Source: Epiperipatus broadwayi (lineage: Eukaryota; Onychophora; Udeonychophora; Euonychophora; Peripatidae). From it: 64,000 bases of DNA. The DNA is taken from contig JAQFVV010007244.1 of NCBI GenBank assembly GCA_028023455.1, positions 59,678-123,677 on the forward strand, written 5' to 3'. How positions within the stretch are numbered: the stretch's first letter is position 1; the number at the start of each line of letters is the position of its first letter. The notes beneath the pieces are model-generated. The model was not told the origin of the DNA. It saw only the letters and a program-made list of their open reading frames with translations, and searched no databases. The translations under genes and the position numbers were made by a program. Positions 12,098-26,129 of the stretch are shown in pieces.

Positions 12098-14055
12098 TTA
12101 TAACTTGATTGTAGTTTCTTATTGCTTAGTTATCTCTACTGGAATTTTATCAGAAAAATTGACATATATAAATATAAAAAAGTATTTTGTGAGTAATATT
12201 ATTTAAATATAACAACTTTTTATTAGCATTTGTAATTATATTATAGTGACCATATCCTCAATGATGTTGATGGAATATTTGATTTAAAAAAATACATTTT
12301 TTCTTACATCCATAAATATATTGTCTACCTAAAAAAAAATTAAGTGACCCAATCAATTAATCGATATCCTTATAAATTTAGGCAAATTTAGCATATATCT
12401 ATATATACATATATAAATCATATCTATCATTTTTGTACTTCATATGATCATAAGCATTAGAAAAAGAAATGTAATTATTGTTTAATATGCATTTCTAATG
12501 CAATGAGTCTTATAAGTTAGACCTGACCATCTTATAAGTTTCCCAGTGTTAAACTATAATAATTTCTAATCTAAAAAAGTTGTTTGTTATTATTTAGTAT
12601 TTAGTGGAAGACTATTGTAGTTAAATACTGCTTGTTTAAAATAGAAGTTCGAAGATGAGCATACATGTGTGTGTTTAGTGTATTTATATACTTTTTTTGC
12701 ATTTATTTTTAACTGTTGCAGTATTTCAGATAGTTTTTTTTTCATACTATTAAGAAAGTACCTAAATTAATAGATATATTTACATCTGAGACTAAACATC
12801 CATTTTGCTTATTGAAATAATATTGGTTTTAAAATATAAAAAAAAAAAAACTACTTAAAATGTTTTACCTTGTCTGATCTTTAATAAATTTAATGATTTA
12901 TTTAAGCCATGTTTTTTTTTTTTTTTTTGTACGTAAAATTTATTATTATTTGTCTAGTTAATGTTACTAATAATAGTAGAAGTAATGAAGTTTAAATATA
13001 TTTATGATCTTTTCATTTTGGAATTAATGACATTTATTTTATTTAGTTTACCGACTCAGTAAATGACTATTTACGAAGTATAATGAGGTTTTATAAAAAT
13101 AGATTTATTATTATTATTATTGTAAGTTTTTTTAAGCTTTTATAAACATTTTTATATAAATATTTTTTTATATAATAATTATCATACTTGTAAAATAAAT
13201 TGCTATAAAGTGACAAATAAGGAATAATAAAAACTATACAATGCAAACAAAATACTTCGAAGATCTTTATTAAAATAAAACATTTTAAGGAGATATGCAA
13301 AATGAGTTTATTAAAATAATAAACATCAAGTAAATATTAGTCACAAAAAGCGCAACATGAGTTACAAAACTACCAAAGCAATAACATTTGATTCTTTCGT
13401 CATATTATCATACTATTAGGTTAGTATTAACATTCTTTGTCATGTAGTAAATGTCCCTGCTGTTAAAGTAGAAATGCGAGTGCTAAAGTTTATAGTTACT
13501 GACTTGGATTCATATATATATAGGCTTTAAGATTTTATCAATTTTAGATTATTAATCTGCGAATACAAAAAAAAAAAAAAATTAAAAATGACTGTCCGAT
13601 ATGTAACTACATTGGTTTCAGGTTTAAATCTCGATTATTGGCAAAGATGAAATCCAATAACCAGTTACCATCTGATAATTATTGGTTGCTTAAGTTCATT
13701 TCAAAACAAATTTTATTAGCACTCAAAGGAAAATACATTAGGTTGATCCGTATTCACTGTCTCATTAGACAACCAGCAAGTGGTGGATCAGAGTTACAAA
13801 CAATGATTGAATAAAGAAAATAAACAAGAAGGTGAGAAGGTTTACATTAAATATAGCAGGATTCACATAAATGTTAACACTCAATTACATTATACTCGAT
13901 CTGATAAAACACTGTTGATTAGCAGAAAACAAATTATAAGAGGGTTACTGAATGAAAATAATACAAGTGTGAATTTGCCTTCTAAAAGGTTGTTAAATAA
14001 GTTTTTCAATATGTGGAAATATTTAGGCATCCTGATAATATGGTAGTATATTAAA
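12098..14055. other. AT-rich intronic sequence, nothing recognised
   Basis: Contains poly-A/T runs (around 12840, 12912, 13568). A + strand frame at 13807-14046 (79 codons) is more basic and polar than neighbours but has no recognised domain and no splice context. Confidence 0.5.
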
Positions 14056-14600
14056 CAATAGGCCAAAAAGTAAATCAACGTATAAAGAGATCAAAGCAAA
14101 ATAGGGTCTTGATAGTTCAGCCAGACTAAATAAAGATCAAGTCTGTATTGAAGCTCAGTGAGACAAAATAAAGTTTAGGTCCATATTTGGGGGGTGGGGA
14201 TATGGAATTTAAAAACAAAGTGAACTGGAACCTCACTGAGCACCAGGTTTGATCTGTAAGCCATGGCATACAAGTTTTCTTGTCTTGTCCATCAATTTCC
14301 ACATAATCTGAGGAATAGTATGTCAATGGAACAGTCCAGGTCCTTTTTAAACAGTACCTGGCATCTAATTGCCCAGATTATGAAGTTAATGTAAGTAGCT
14401 AATCAAATAGAACCAAATGTTTCTTTTTGACAGTGGTAATTAGGTGAACTTGAGACAGATCCGGCATTGTCATTTTTATCTGGGCAATGTTGCAAAGGTG
14501 AGCCCATATTTCACAATGACTAAGGATGTGAGTCATTGACTCATCACACTTTCAACATAGAGAGCAGATAGGATCTATTTTGCTTCAGTTTACAATAAAT
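14056..14600 (-). mobile_element. Decayed 3' end of a LINE (non-LTR retrotransposon)
   Basis: On the minus strand a conceptual reading gives DPICSLC, then a stop, then KCDESMTHILSHCEIW. This matches the C-x2-C ... H-x4-C zinc-binding motif found after the reverse transcriptase domain in many LINEs. The frame continues with several stops through a segment with PWLTDQTWCSVRFQFTLF. Only the extreme C-terminal part is present, so the copy is heavily 5'-truncated and old. Confidence 0.6.
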
Positions 14601-15647
14601 AATGCTAAAGAAGAGTGATATAATTATTTTGTTTATAATAGTAAAGAAATAGTTCAATAGATAATTAACACTTTATTCTATAGCAATCTATTCAAAGAAT
14701 GATTTATCAATGAATACTAGACAATAATCTGATCAAATTTCTAAAATATTTTTTGATTATAGGCATTACAGGCATTTTACATTGGATTATTTCCATCATC
14801 TAGTTTCATTGTTAAATGTTTTTGAGATAAATTCAAATCTTATTTATATTTTCTTCCAATTGTTTTCAATTATTAATAACAATACCCATATTAGTCTATT
14901 CTCTTCTTCAGATGATTTTGGTCTAACCATGACTTTTTAAATTCATGAATACTAGATGTAAATGGCACTCTAACCACTTTGGTTCTTCTTTAAAAAGCAA
15001 CAATCAGTACAAATATCATATATTTATCTAGGAAAAAGTTTTTCTGATTTTTTCCATTTTTTATCAATAGTAGGGTGAGTCAATGCTTTCTAATCAGTAT
15101 AAATAAACTTATCAAAATAAGTTTATGTTGTATTCCAATATGATGGGAGAAACATCTTTAAATTTCTTGCTTTTACTTTTTCTTTTTGCCCACTATTCTT
15201 GCCTTTTTTTAATAAAATATATTTTCACTGGTACATGTGTAGTCTATTACTTTGGATATATGATTTTTCCCTCTCTAATGATTACTTTCTGGTCTTCTAA
15301 TCAATTTTTCTAATGGAACAGTCAACTTTACTGACATACATCCTTATGCATTCATATGAAATTTTTTAAATAAAATTGTTTTCGATATATTTAAATGAGC
15401 ATTTTATAAAATGCAAATTAATTTTTGTGATATTTATTTAAAAAGAAGCGACAATATTTATAATAAAACACATCTAAAATTTATTAATGTAAAAATTATT
15501 GTTCCAAGTTTGCTTTAATAAAATCTATTTTTTGATAAAATACATTATTTTTATCGACCTCCCTTCCTATCCCTTTCATAAAACCGCACATGTGGACAAG
15601 AAATACTATATCTAGTATTTATTGTAGATAAATGACTTTCTTTATAG
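14601..15647. other. Intronic sequence before the TM4 exon, nothing recognised
   Basis: No other exon of the receptor was found here. The stretch ends in a pyrimidine-rich acceptor. Confidence 0.6.
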
Positions 15648-15770
15648 TTATTGCAAGACAAGCAGCTGTTAGCAATGGTCAGCGTTCTTCTAGTGATTGA
15701 TTGTTTTATTATTTCATTATGGATATTAATTGATCCTATGTATCGAAATTTGAAAAGCTTTGCACTTGAG
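15648..15770 (+). CDS. GABBR2: GABA-B receptor subunit 2-like, exon encoding TM4 (partial gene)
   Basis: This internal coding exon encodes 41 residues, beginning LLQDKQLLAMVSVLLVID and ending YRNLKSFALE. It matches the end of intracellular loop 2, transmembrane helix 4 and the first part of extracellular loop 2 of class C GABA-B receptors, where the vertebrate subunit 2 has a similar DQKLL...IDL...DPLRRT pattern. The hydrophobic run is about residues 8-28. The acceptor is TTTCTTTATAG and the donor is GAG|GTAAGA; both boundaries are phase 0. GABA-B receptors are obligate heterodimeric G-protein-coupled receptors of the plasma membrane that respond to GABA; subunit 2 couples to Gi/o. The protein continues without gap into the exon at 26130. 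The subunit assignment is by remembered family resemblance; GABA-B identity is firmer than subunit number. Confidence 0.85.
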
Positions 15771-16264
15771 GTAAGATTTAAATTTTTTTAGATATAACTT
15801 ATTAATATGTCATATATATATATATTGATTTGCATTTTTGAATCATTATAAGCTTTGCAATTACATACACATTTATTTGCAATTACATAAACATTTAATT
15901 TGGAATATGTTTTACAAAATTAATTGACTTTGATTTATATGCATTAAAAGATTTTGACAAAGATCAACAAAAATTAAAGTAAGGAACTCTCTGGTAGATC
16001 AGCTTTTTATTGATCATAGAATATTTAACTTTTTATTAAAATCATTTTTTATAGGTGTAGCTGTTGCTCTAATTTTTCATACCTGTTAATTAACCTTCAA
16101 ACATTTAAAATCTATAATGAGTTCTATGATAGCCTGCCATGATGCTTAGTCTTAATTTTCTTTATCTCATTAACCACTTTCATTATTTTACCTTGTTTTT
16201 ATATTTTTTTACAAATTTGGTCAAACTAACATTATATTTTTATCTTATTGAAGTACTGCTACAT

Positions 16265-17520
16265 CTGAATACAATAAATCTTCCTTATAAAAAGTATTTA
16301 ATAACTCATCTAAACATATCTTTACATATTTTCTTTAATGGAAAAGCCACAGGAATATTAAGTTACTATAGCCCTTGGATAAACCTATACAACAATACAG
16401 AAAATAAAATAAACAGAATAGCAAAAAATTACATTTGGGGAAAGACAAACAAATTAATATCAATGACAATGTTACAATTATCAATTAATAAAAGAGGACT
16501 CAGTGTAATGGATTTAAGAAGATACATGTCATTTATTAAAGCAAAAACTCTAATAAATGTAATAAAGAATAAAACTTTCAATCCATTAGAATGCAACATA
16601 AAACTATATAAAAAGATGGAAAAAGTAACAAGATCCTTTGTGGTTGACTTATTTATTGCATATAAGGATTTACAAGATGAGCTAAATATGCCTAATTTAG
16701 AAGAGCTAAAAAGTAACAAATATCGGAAAAATTCATGGCTAAACACATCCATAAGTAGAGTTCTAAAAAACATTCAGTCAATCTATACACCCCCAAAATA
16801 CATGAAAACAATCTATGAATTGATAAATGGGATACACCCCATGACACTGTTTTTAAATAAAAAAACTATGTATGAATCTAGAATCAGTGTGTACAACCTG
16901 CAAAAATAGCAAAGAAACATTTGCACACATGGTCGAAGAATGTAGAGCATTTAAACAAATGAGAATAAAAGTATTCAAAACCCCAATCATTAATCTAAAA
17001 GATATGATTAACAAATACATCAAGAGATTTGATCCACACAATGCCATGGTACTTATCCACACAATTAGAACAATATGAGACATAAGATGCTCATTAATAT
17101 TCGATAATAAAAAATACAATTGGATTAAAAAACTTGATAAAGGATGGGAAAAATACTTTGAGCAATGCTTAAAATACTTACCAAGAAAACAAATGATTAA
17201 AATCTGGAGAAGAACAGCACCTACAGCATATGAAATATGACAATAAATAAGTTATGAAAAGAAAATATACAAAGGACAAAGGCATAATAGCAACCAGCTG
17301 AAGATAAAAATAAGTCAGACTAATAAACAACAAAGGGTGACACGCAAAACTAACACCCACTTATTAAGCTTAATATTAGGACTTATAATTTATTAAACTA
17401 ATGAAAAAAAAATTGTAAATAAACAAAAACAAAAAAAAAAAATTGGAAAACAACAAAACCTTGTAAATATGTATATATAATGTCTTTTAATAAAAGAAAG
17501 TACTTAAAATAAAATAGAAA
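16265..17520 (+). mobile_element. 5'-truncated LINE with reverse transcriptase C-terminal part and zinc-binding tail
   Basis: An open frame to 16909 has YYSPWINLYNNTENKINRIA, then NYIWGKTNKL and RGLSVMDLRRYMSFIKAK. This is the thumb/connection region typical of LINE reverse transcriptases (Y.PW...Y......I.R....YIWG ... GL.V.DL..Y). The product then shifts frame: the zinc-binding motif CTTCKNSKETFAHMVEEC is in the frame of 16872-17078. The palm with the catalytic FADD/YADD is missing. The frame upstream of about 16265 (MMLSLNFLY...) is simple hydrophobic intronic sequence, not part of the element. The 3' end is A-rich, with AATAAA-like signals near 17490. It lies just after the TM4 exon, in sense orientation. 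Confidence 0.82.
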
Positions 17521-17675
17521 ATTTTTACACATTTGCTATAACTATTTTTTATTTGATCTTAAGCTACATTTGACTTAATTCACTGAAAGAATGACAGACT
17601 TGAGACTTAGGAGTTTATCTTTATTATTTTCTGCACTCAAGCATGATTTTTTGAGTGACAATCATATAATTATTA

Positions 17676-19325
17676 GGTAGTGTTCTATTAGCTGGGACTG
17701 GCCATTTGATGGCCTTGCTGCTATGCAAAAACATAGAAATATAACATTACTGGACCAGACAGTATTTTTCTTTTAACTAAATACTTACCTCCTGCCCATT
17801 TTTATTATCAACCAAAAAAGTATCTCTTCTCCCTTAACCAAAACAAAAAAATATTAAATAAATAAATACTAAATAAATAAATTCCATGGATCTATTTATT
17901 GATTGGAAATAATTGTCATTATAAACAACATGCATTTTTTTCAACAATGACTTGAAAAATATAGTGGGGGGGGGATAAACTTCCAAACAACAACAAGAAA
18001 CAATTTACTGCAAAGACAAAAAGCTCTACATTGGACTTGTCTCTTCTTTTCTGGTGAGACTCATTTCCACTAAGATGGCACAGAAGACATATTTTCCCTT
18101 GTGAAGACATCACCACATGAACTCAGACAGGAGTTGTCCAGTGCTTGTCTGTCTGTTCTGCACTGCTTTCTGGTGTGCCATTTCAGAAATCCCCAGAAAT
18201 GCTTGATGTGCTGGATATGACTACCTGTAGTAGGGTCTACAAAGTGGTATTTGTAGTTCACTTTCATGTGCTAGAAACCTGAAGTATTTAGTTCCAAGTT
18301 TTTGTAATGTTTCCAGCAGTCAGAATAGATGCTCAATCCAGGCTTGACATTGTTGCATATAGCCTGCATAAGGGTATTTGCAGAGCAGGAGGTAACCACT
18401 GTGGTGAAGAATTCACTGATCTTATAGCACAGTCCACCAAAGATCCACAGCTAAGAAAGCATTCTACCCTGGTGGTTTTTCCTCCAGCTGAACAGTGTCT
18501 CATCCACCTCCACTAACAAATATGGCCCACCAATTTGATAGCAGGAGTGGGTGCTAGGCTCTCAGGGCACAGCTCCTACAGAGCATTCATCCATTTTACC
18601 ACACCACCCTTACACATCTCCGGATCTGTGAGGGCATGCTCTATGGTGAGCTCATTGTGGTTTGAGAAGTACACAAGCTGTAATGCTTTCAAGAATGGGA
18701 TTCTTGAACCATTGAACCAGGTTTCCTTTCAAAGAGAACACATTCACTGACAGGAACAGGACTTGCATCTGAACTGTGAGATGGTTTTGAAAATCTCCAG
18801 TTTCATTCTTTCCCCACACACACAGCTTTTGGCTAGTAGGAGTATGTTGTTACCCTGAAAAAATGCCACCATGCCTGCTTCTGTGGGTGGCAGTTGCCAT
18901 AATTTGAATGGCTTGGTTTTGCAGTCAACTATTTTATTTATCTCATACATATTCTTGTGAAAACATGACTTTTTGCATGAGCTTGGCAAAATCATACTTG
19001 GCCATACCCTTTTCAAATTGTTTGAGCCTTCCATGCTGAGTAGGAAAGTGTGGTGACATGGTTACAATTGTTAGTAGGTAATAGTATTTCAAGTGAATTG
19101 TAAGCTAATTAGTTTGTTGTGCATATTTGTAGAGTTGCGGCCAGCTAAAGTCCAGCCACTCTTACATGATACTGTAGTGAACTTTGAACTGCGAGTATTC
19201 AGATAAAGTGCATAACACAAAGCAGGCCATAAGTTTGGTGAGCAGCCAAGTAAGTGGCATATTTCTGTGTTTTTGCATAGAAATAATGCCACCAAGCGGC
19301 CAACCCCAGCTTATAGAACAATACC
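17676..19325 (-). mobile_element. Complete Merlin-family DNA transposon (dead)
   Basis: The ends are inverted copies: GGTAGTGTTCTATTAGCTGG at the left and GGTATTGTTCTATAAGCTGG (reverse complement) at the right. The similarity extends inward about 65 bp, including CTATGCAAAAACA. Both ends are flanked by the same 8-bp direct repeat AATTATTA (17668-17675 and 19326-19333), the target-site length known for Merlin. The 1650-bp interior encodes a broken IS1016-like DDE transposase on the minus strand. The perfect flanking duplication shows one clean insertion that has not been rearranged since. Confidence 0.92.
18056..19034 (-). pseudogene. Merlin/IS1016-like transposase pseudogene
   Basis: The N-terminal frame (19034 down to 18744) has a zinc ribbon with CVCGERM and CRCKSC-like pairs (FRCKSCSC). 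A second reading frame from about 18530 to 18056 has LVEVDETLFSWRKNH with the first catalytic Asp (codon 18502-18504), SIYSDCWKHYKNL with the second Asp (18319-18321), then HFVDPTTGSHIQHIKHFWGF. In the family the third acidic residue sits in a TIE..W-type motif; here the codon is AAG (18202-18204), giving Lys. In-frame TAG stops are at 18451-18453 and 18271-18273, and the two frames do not join. The copy cannot make an active enzyme. Confidence 0.88.
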
Positions 19326-19333
19326 AATTATTA

Positions 19334-19956
19334 TTTTTTATTTAGTCTTAAATTTTTTTTATGTATAACATTGTGCTTTCTCAATATGTCCAACAAAGCA
19401 TCATTTATATTCTATCCAATGATTTTTAAGGACAATTTAAAAATATTAGCCTTTACCCTCCCATATATCTTTTAATATTAATTCTTACTATTACTTTGTA
19501 TACCTGGTCTCTACTTTTTCAACATCCAAATTAGTCTTTTGCTAGAAATTTGTCTACTCTATTAAAAACACATCCAATTCAAAAATTTATCAGCAATCTA
19601 TCTAAATATAAGATTAAGCTAATGATTCAAAAATATGTATTGCATTCAGGCTTTTTTCTCTAGTGGTATCATTTAGAAAATAAATATGTGTCACTCTCCA
19701 GGATTATTAATTACATTCCAATCTTTTTCTTAAAGGTTTGCAAGTCATCATTTCATAATAGCCATTAAAACTATGTGGCACAATATATTATATTATATTA
19801 TTATATCTTTATATTAGTTAAAATAAACAAGTTCTTATTTTATCATCCAAATTATATACATATCCTTTCAATGAGTTCCTTATTTGAATGGTTTTATTTT
19901 TCTGATAAAATAAATAAATAAAAGATAATATATAAAAAACAATGCACAAAAATCAG
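19334..19956. other. AT-rich intronic sequence, nothing recognised
   Basis: No feature was seen between the Merlin element and the GATA array. Confidence 0.55.
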
Positions 19957-20892
<936 letters not shown>

Positions 20893-22690
20893 TTTGGCAG
20901 AGACTGTCAGACAGATGAATAAATAGATGGATGGATAGATAAATATACAGTTTACATAGCTTGATAAATAGATAGAGAAATAATAATAACAAGTATAAAT
21001 CTCATCTGAGCATATTTGTACATAAACAAGTTAAAAACATTTTTAAAAATGACGAAATTATTAACAAATATATTACTACCATTATATGACTTTATCTGCC
21101 AAATTTTAGTTTTTAAAATCAATTCAGTAACTTGTTTTTCTAAAGCACCATTTTTCTAACAAACAAATCATTCTTTAACTCTCTTGAGAAGAGTGATGCA
21201 CTGAATTACTACTGTACTGTTAACACGTTTTTTTTTCTTTATAAGTTAAGATAGTCAAAATATAATAATGTAAAAAGCGATTTAAAAAAAATTGTCTTAG
21301 TAATAAAAACGCTTTTAGAGATAAGTAAAAAAGTAAAAAATGACCTAATATATCGATAGCATCATGTTAGATGTAACAATTTAATGCCACGTTATATACT
21401 GGCATTAAATCAGGTCATAGTTAATGTTTTAATAGTGTTTAGTTTTAAAAAAATAAATCATATTTTATAACTTCTTTTCATTGTTACGACTATCAGCCGT
21501 TTAAACTTTAAAACTATATAATCATTTTAACTCTGACAAAAGAGTGGGGGGGGGGATAAAAATTGAAATTGAGTTTTACGATACATTATAAACCAGTCGA
21601 AGAACAACTATACATGTATCTACACGCGTAGTGCTTTTTATCTTTCACAGCAAATCGTTGTTTTTTTTTTTATATAAAAAGTAACGTACCTCTTGTCAAT
21701 TCATAGCTCAATTTTAAGCACGTGAGTTCACGTACGCCTGGCAATGATGATCTACTATTCAATTTTTGTATAAAGTATGTTAAATAATATTGAAGTTGAA
21801 GTTTAAATGTTGCATGCCTTAACGAGGCTGCTAAGTTTTACTTCACTTTAAATATTTGATCATTTATTAAAAATAAACACTTTTTTTTTTTTTTTACATT
21901 TTGAATCAATTAGACATGACTTCATTTAGTTTATTTGTTCTTGAATCTATTTCATGGATGAACATAATTTTCAAAAAGAGCAAAATTGCAAGCCTTACAA
22001 AAGATTAACTATTTCAAAATAAAACTTAAAAATAATTATATACTCTCCCTGGATTAGTCACCCAAGATTTGATAAATATTAAAGCAGAACTTTAAGAGTG
22101 AAGGTGTAACATTTTTTTTTCTTTTTTTAGTTTGACTCTCTGGATTTTAATTTTTGTTATATATATAAATGAGAATTAATAAAATCTACTTTTCGATTAC
22201 AATATTACTTTATAACATCTACTTTTTTATAATCAGAAATTCAATATGGCAAATTCATCTGTTAATGCATTATATTTGATATACGCATTATAAATTGGCC
22301 GTCCTTCTCATAGATATTTAACAAAATAGAATGAAATAATGACTTACGCTTATTGTAGGAAAATATATTGCATTGTAATTTGAATATAAAGATAAAACAG
22401 TATTAATCTGAATATTCTGGTAGCAGGGCTTTTTAGATTTGTGATTTTTTTCAAATGTCAAGAATATATTTTTTATCTGTCGTAATAAACTCAAATACTG
22501 CTAAGATAGGAAAAAAGATCCACTACAATTATGCTTTTTAATTTAGAAAGTTAATTCTTTTTTTTAAATTTTTTTTACCAATGTATGCACAATTTAATTG
22601 TTTTATATAAAAGGTTAGAAATCAACTTTGATTTGTTTGGATATAAAACATTTGGAATATAGGAATTCCAATTAATGCATTTCACATATA

Positions 22691-22726
<36 letters not shown>

Positions 22727-23643
22727 AACATTCACAGGTAGATGTAGGCCTTCTACTGCACATTATAAAATGTCAGTTAATCAAACTATAGAAAAAGAAT
22801 ATTCTGTTCATGTATGAGTTTGGATATTTCAAGAACATAGTTATTTTTCCTGATTAATTGACCTAATATTTTATTTATTATTACAATTTTCAATTCCAGC
22901 AGAATCAGTTTTATATTTATTTAAAAGGGCGCCAGGATCATAAATCCACTGATATCTGTTGTATTGCATCATGTATCTTTGCAATAAATAACTAAACATA
23001 TTTTTTTTTTATTTCACTTTCTTGTTGAATAATATTTAAGAATTTTTCCCACATTTGTAAAATGACCATGTTGGCATAGGTAATTATACATTTTTTAAAA
23101 TAATCTTTTGTAAATAGTAAAATTTAGTAAACTAAAATTAATAATGAACAATGAAAAGTTGATATAAAAGATAAATATTTTATTAATATAATTTAAAATA
23201 TTTAAACAATAAATTATCAATAAACTAAAAAGAACATACACATACTGATCCAGATAATAATATTAATCAAATAATTAGAACAGTTCATATTACATTTAAG
23301 TTTCTTCTAGACAAATGTCTATATAGATAAAAGAAGCTTCATAGTTAGAAGTTAGTTTGCAAACATTTAATTAGTCACAAATTGGGATATGAATAATAGT
23401 AGCTTGCTAGTAAATTCTTGGGTCTTTATGTAGAACATAGATTATTGTAGCATTTATGTATTTCTTTGGATTTAGAGCTCACTGGTTTTGATTTTTTCTA
23501 TTGACATTTTTGTATGTTCCTGGTCTATTTTAAGACTAGACTCAAAAGCTTTTTCGAGTGACTTCTTTATAATAAAAGAAGATAGCACAAACATTCCAAT
23601 GTCCACTTCCACAAGAAGACTTCATTCAGCAGATCAATATTAG
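20893..23643. other. AT-rich intronic sequence with small simple repeats
   Basis: Contains a 10-bp hairpin (TTTAATGCCA at 21380-21389 and its complement at 21400-21409, inside a looser TGACCT/AGGTCA pair), a poly-G run near 21543-21554, and a TA tract at about 22689-22723. No exon was recognised. Confidence 0.6.
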
Positions 23644-23670
23644 TCCTGGGGAAAGAAGCTTTCCCCAGGA
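23644..23670. repeat. Short GC-rich perfect hairpin
   Basis: TCCTGGGGAAAG and CTTTCCCCAGGA form a 12-bp perfect stem around a 3-base AAG loop. The high GC of the stem stands out against the surroundings. It could be a structured RNA element or a chance palindrome; there is no T-run typical of a bacterial terminator and none would be expected here. Confidence 0.7.
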
Positions 23671-24774
23671 TCAACCAAAAGAAACAAGATAAGAAAACCT
23701 ATCTGCTTAAAGTTATTTGGTTTTTATACACATGACCAGTTTTTTAGATTTCTGCTCATATATTATCTTTTGTTTTGTTATCAAAATATAAGTTGATAAT
23801 CATATTTATTTATTTTGTATTTTTAGCTACAAATTTTTTTTAATGAATTATTTCAGCCACTTTAATTATCGTTAAATGGATTATAATCTTTTGCATTTGG
23901 AATTTTTTTCTTTACATATCTGGATTAGTAATCTGCGTGTATTTTTATTTCCTCCAATTTTAACTTTTATTTTCAAGTAAATAGATAATACTAAATGCAC
24001 AAATAACTTTCATTATAAGTTTCCAAGAATAAATCATATTAATCAAAAAAAAAAGAAAACTAAATTGCATCTTTTGAACATCTTTAATTTTTACTTTTTT
24101 AAACTTTTTAAATATTACAAATGCCAAAACACTCATGAACTATAGTATTTAAATACAGTTCAATATATATATATATATTATGACAGGACTGGATTCAAAC
24201 CATGTTCTAAATTTTTGTGTGGGTATATTTTAAATGGGGAAATAAAAATAGATTCAAAAAGAAGATGGAGGGGGTTATAGGGTTTGCGTTCTTGTATTTT
24301 GTTTAGAAGCACGTGCATTTATATTGCTGTATGGGTGAATAAGTGTAATAAAATCATTAAAGGAAGAAAAATTACATGGATAGGTTTAATTTTCAAGATG
24401 GAAGATGAAGTACAGAATTGTTAAAAAATTATGTTAAATGCAAGAAAAGAATCAAAAATGTAGAGATTGCTATTTTGATAGATAAAAGTTATTTTAATGA
24501 AAAGGACAATGTTAGGAGTAAAAGACAATGAATGGTCGAACATAGATTTTTGAGGTGTTGATTAAAATTCTTAAACATCAAGAAAGAAAAGTTGCTAAAA
24601 GATTTTTGCAAACCTAAGAAGACCATGTGGTTATGTTTGAAAGAAAAGAGAGAAAGAGTAAAAAGAAAAAAAAGAACAATGGTAATTAATTAACGAGTTT
24701 TGAGAGTCAAACTTTGGCAGACATTCTAGAATTATTAATTCTACTAGCAGGATCACAGAAATATAAGCTTAAAA
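23671..24774. other. AT-rich intronic sequence, nothing recognised
   Basis: A TA tract is present near 24163-24180; no other feature was recognised. Confidence 0.5.
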
Positions 24775-24784
24775 TTTATATATA

Positions 24785-25045
24785 ACCATCAGCCATGAAT
24801 AGGCTGGGGTAAGCACCAAAATGGGTCAGGCTCTGCCAGCCATCCTGCAGAGATACTACCGATGCCGTCTACATAGGAATGAAGCCCCTTCTAAACCAGA
24901 AGCAGAATGACCTTCACCGAAAGACACTGATCTTGCATTGAGGAATCAATAGAGAAACACTTACCAAAAAGACACATATTCACCATGCCGTAGTATCAAG
25001 CAAACAAACATTGCCATTCATCTACACCTCCGGGAGAGAAAAATC
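24785..25045. other. GC-richer segment of unknown nature
   Basis: About 260 bp have clearly higher GC than the flanks, with segments such as GCTCTGCCAGCCATCCTGCA and CCGATGCCGTCTAC. Stops occur in all frames I read, so it is not a simple exon. A repeat insertion is likely, but I found no second copy in the window. Confidence 0.4.
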
Positions 25046-26129
25046 AAGGTAATACGAACAATTTCTTAAATGCTATTCATCTCGTAAGAATTTATTTCTA
25101 ATAAAATAATAAAGCATAAAGGCTAAAATAAAGAAAAAAGAAATCTTTGATATATCACCAAATGTAGTGCTATGGATGAATAGACTAGATAATGACTTAT
25201 TTCATTTGTTTTGTATTCTATGATTTATCTGTTTTATTATATTTATGTATCTATGCAGTATATGTGTTTGCATGCATTATATTCGAATATTAGAGCACAA
25301 GCCAATAAATAATTATTATGGGATTTTGCTTTTATATATATATTAATGATTATTAAATCTTGATTTTAAGTATGAGTGTGTGCATTCAGGTTGATTTCTT
25401 TAAATTTAGATCGTATTGTAGAGTTAGAGAATAGTGGTAAAAACAAAGAGAATAATATATTCAGAGAATCGTTCATGCATTTATGTGCACATTTGTTTCC
25501 CCTATGTCTTTTCCCCAGTTAATAACCACCCACTCTGAGTGAGCTAGCCAGAGGTAGGAGCTCTGTCTATTATAAATTGATACTCGATCTCTCCCAGCAT
25601 AATTCTTATTTACTTGTAGATAGGATTGGTGCTTGGAGTCAATAATTCTCATCCATCAATATGCTGGGTGAGCAATAAGAGTACCATGCAGAATTGCTTA
25701 TATATATATTTATGTTATAGTTTTAAGAAGAGAGAAAAAAAGAAACTATTAGGTTTTAAATATGTAAATATGCGTATGTCTTATACATACGTGATTCTCA
25801 CGGATAGAATACCCTGTTACTATATATATATATATATATATATAATGGAATCGATTATATTTAAAGTCTAAGTTGGGCTTGTTAAATATAATGGAATGAT
25901 TAAATTCACCAGAAAAGGAATATGCATTACACTACAATTGGACTTTGGGTCTTCAGGTAGAATACTAGAAATAAATCAAGGAAATACTAAGTCCATGATT
26001 ACATCCATTTTTATTATGCTAGCTAAATAATTTTTAAATAAATTTTGATATAATTTAGACTAGTTCATCCATCTCTCATCCCTCTTAAGTTATGTGTTTT
26101 ACTAATTTATCTTTTATATTAATTTTCAG
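25046..26129. other. Intronic sequence before the TM5-7 exon
   Basis: Contains a GC-richer stretch at about 25500-25620 with CCACCCACTCTGAGTGAGC, and a TA tract at about 25820-25843. The 25626-25871 frame is not recognised. Confidence 0.45.

Noticed and set aside
13570-13660. tRNA-like sequence with GGTTTAAATCTCG
   Set aside because: A B-box-like string alone, with no matching A box.
1-15647. Upstream receptor exons (ligand-binding domain, TM1-TM3)
   Set aside because: I looked for motifs such as TWR.H and the loop before TM3 and did not find them; they probably lie to the left of the window, though a short exon could have been missed by eye.
16139-16264. N-terminal part of the 256-codon frame as protein
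   Set aside because: The first ~40 residues are simple hydrophobic sequence from AT-rich intron; similarity to LINE proteins begins only after this.
23644-23670. Rho-independent terminator
   Set aside because: The hairpin is good, but there is no T-run after it and the context is an animal intron.
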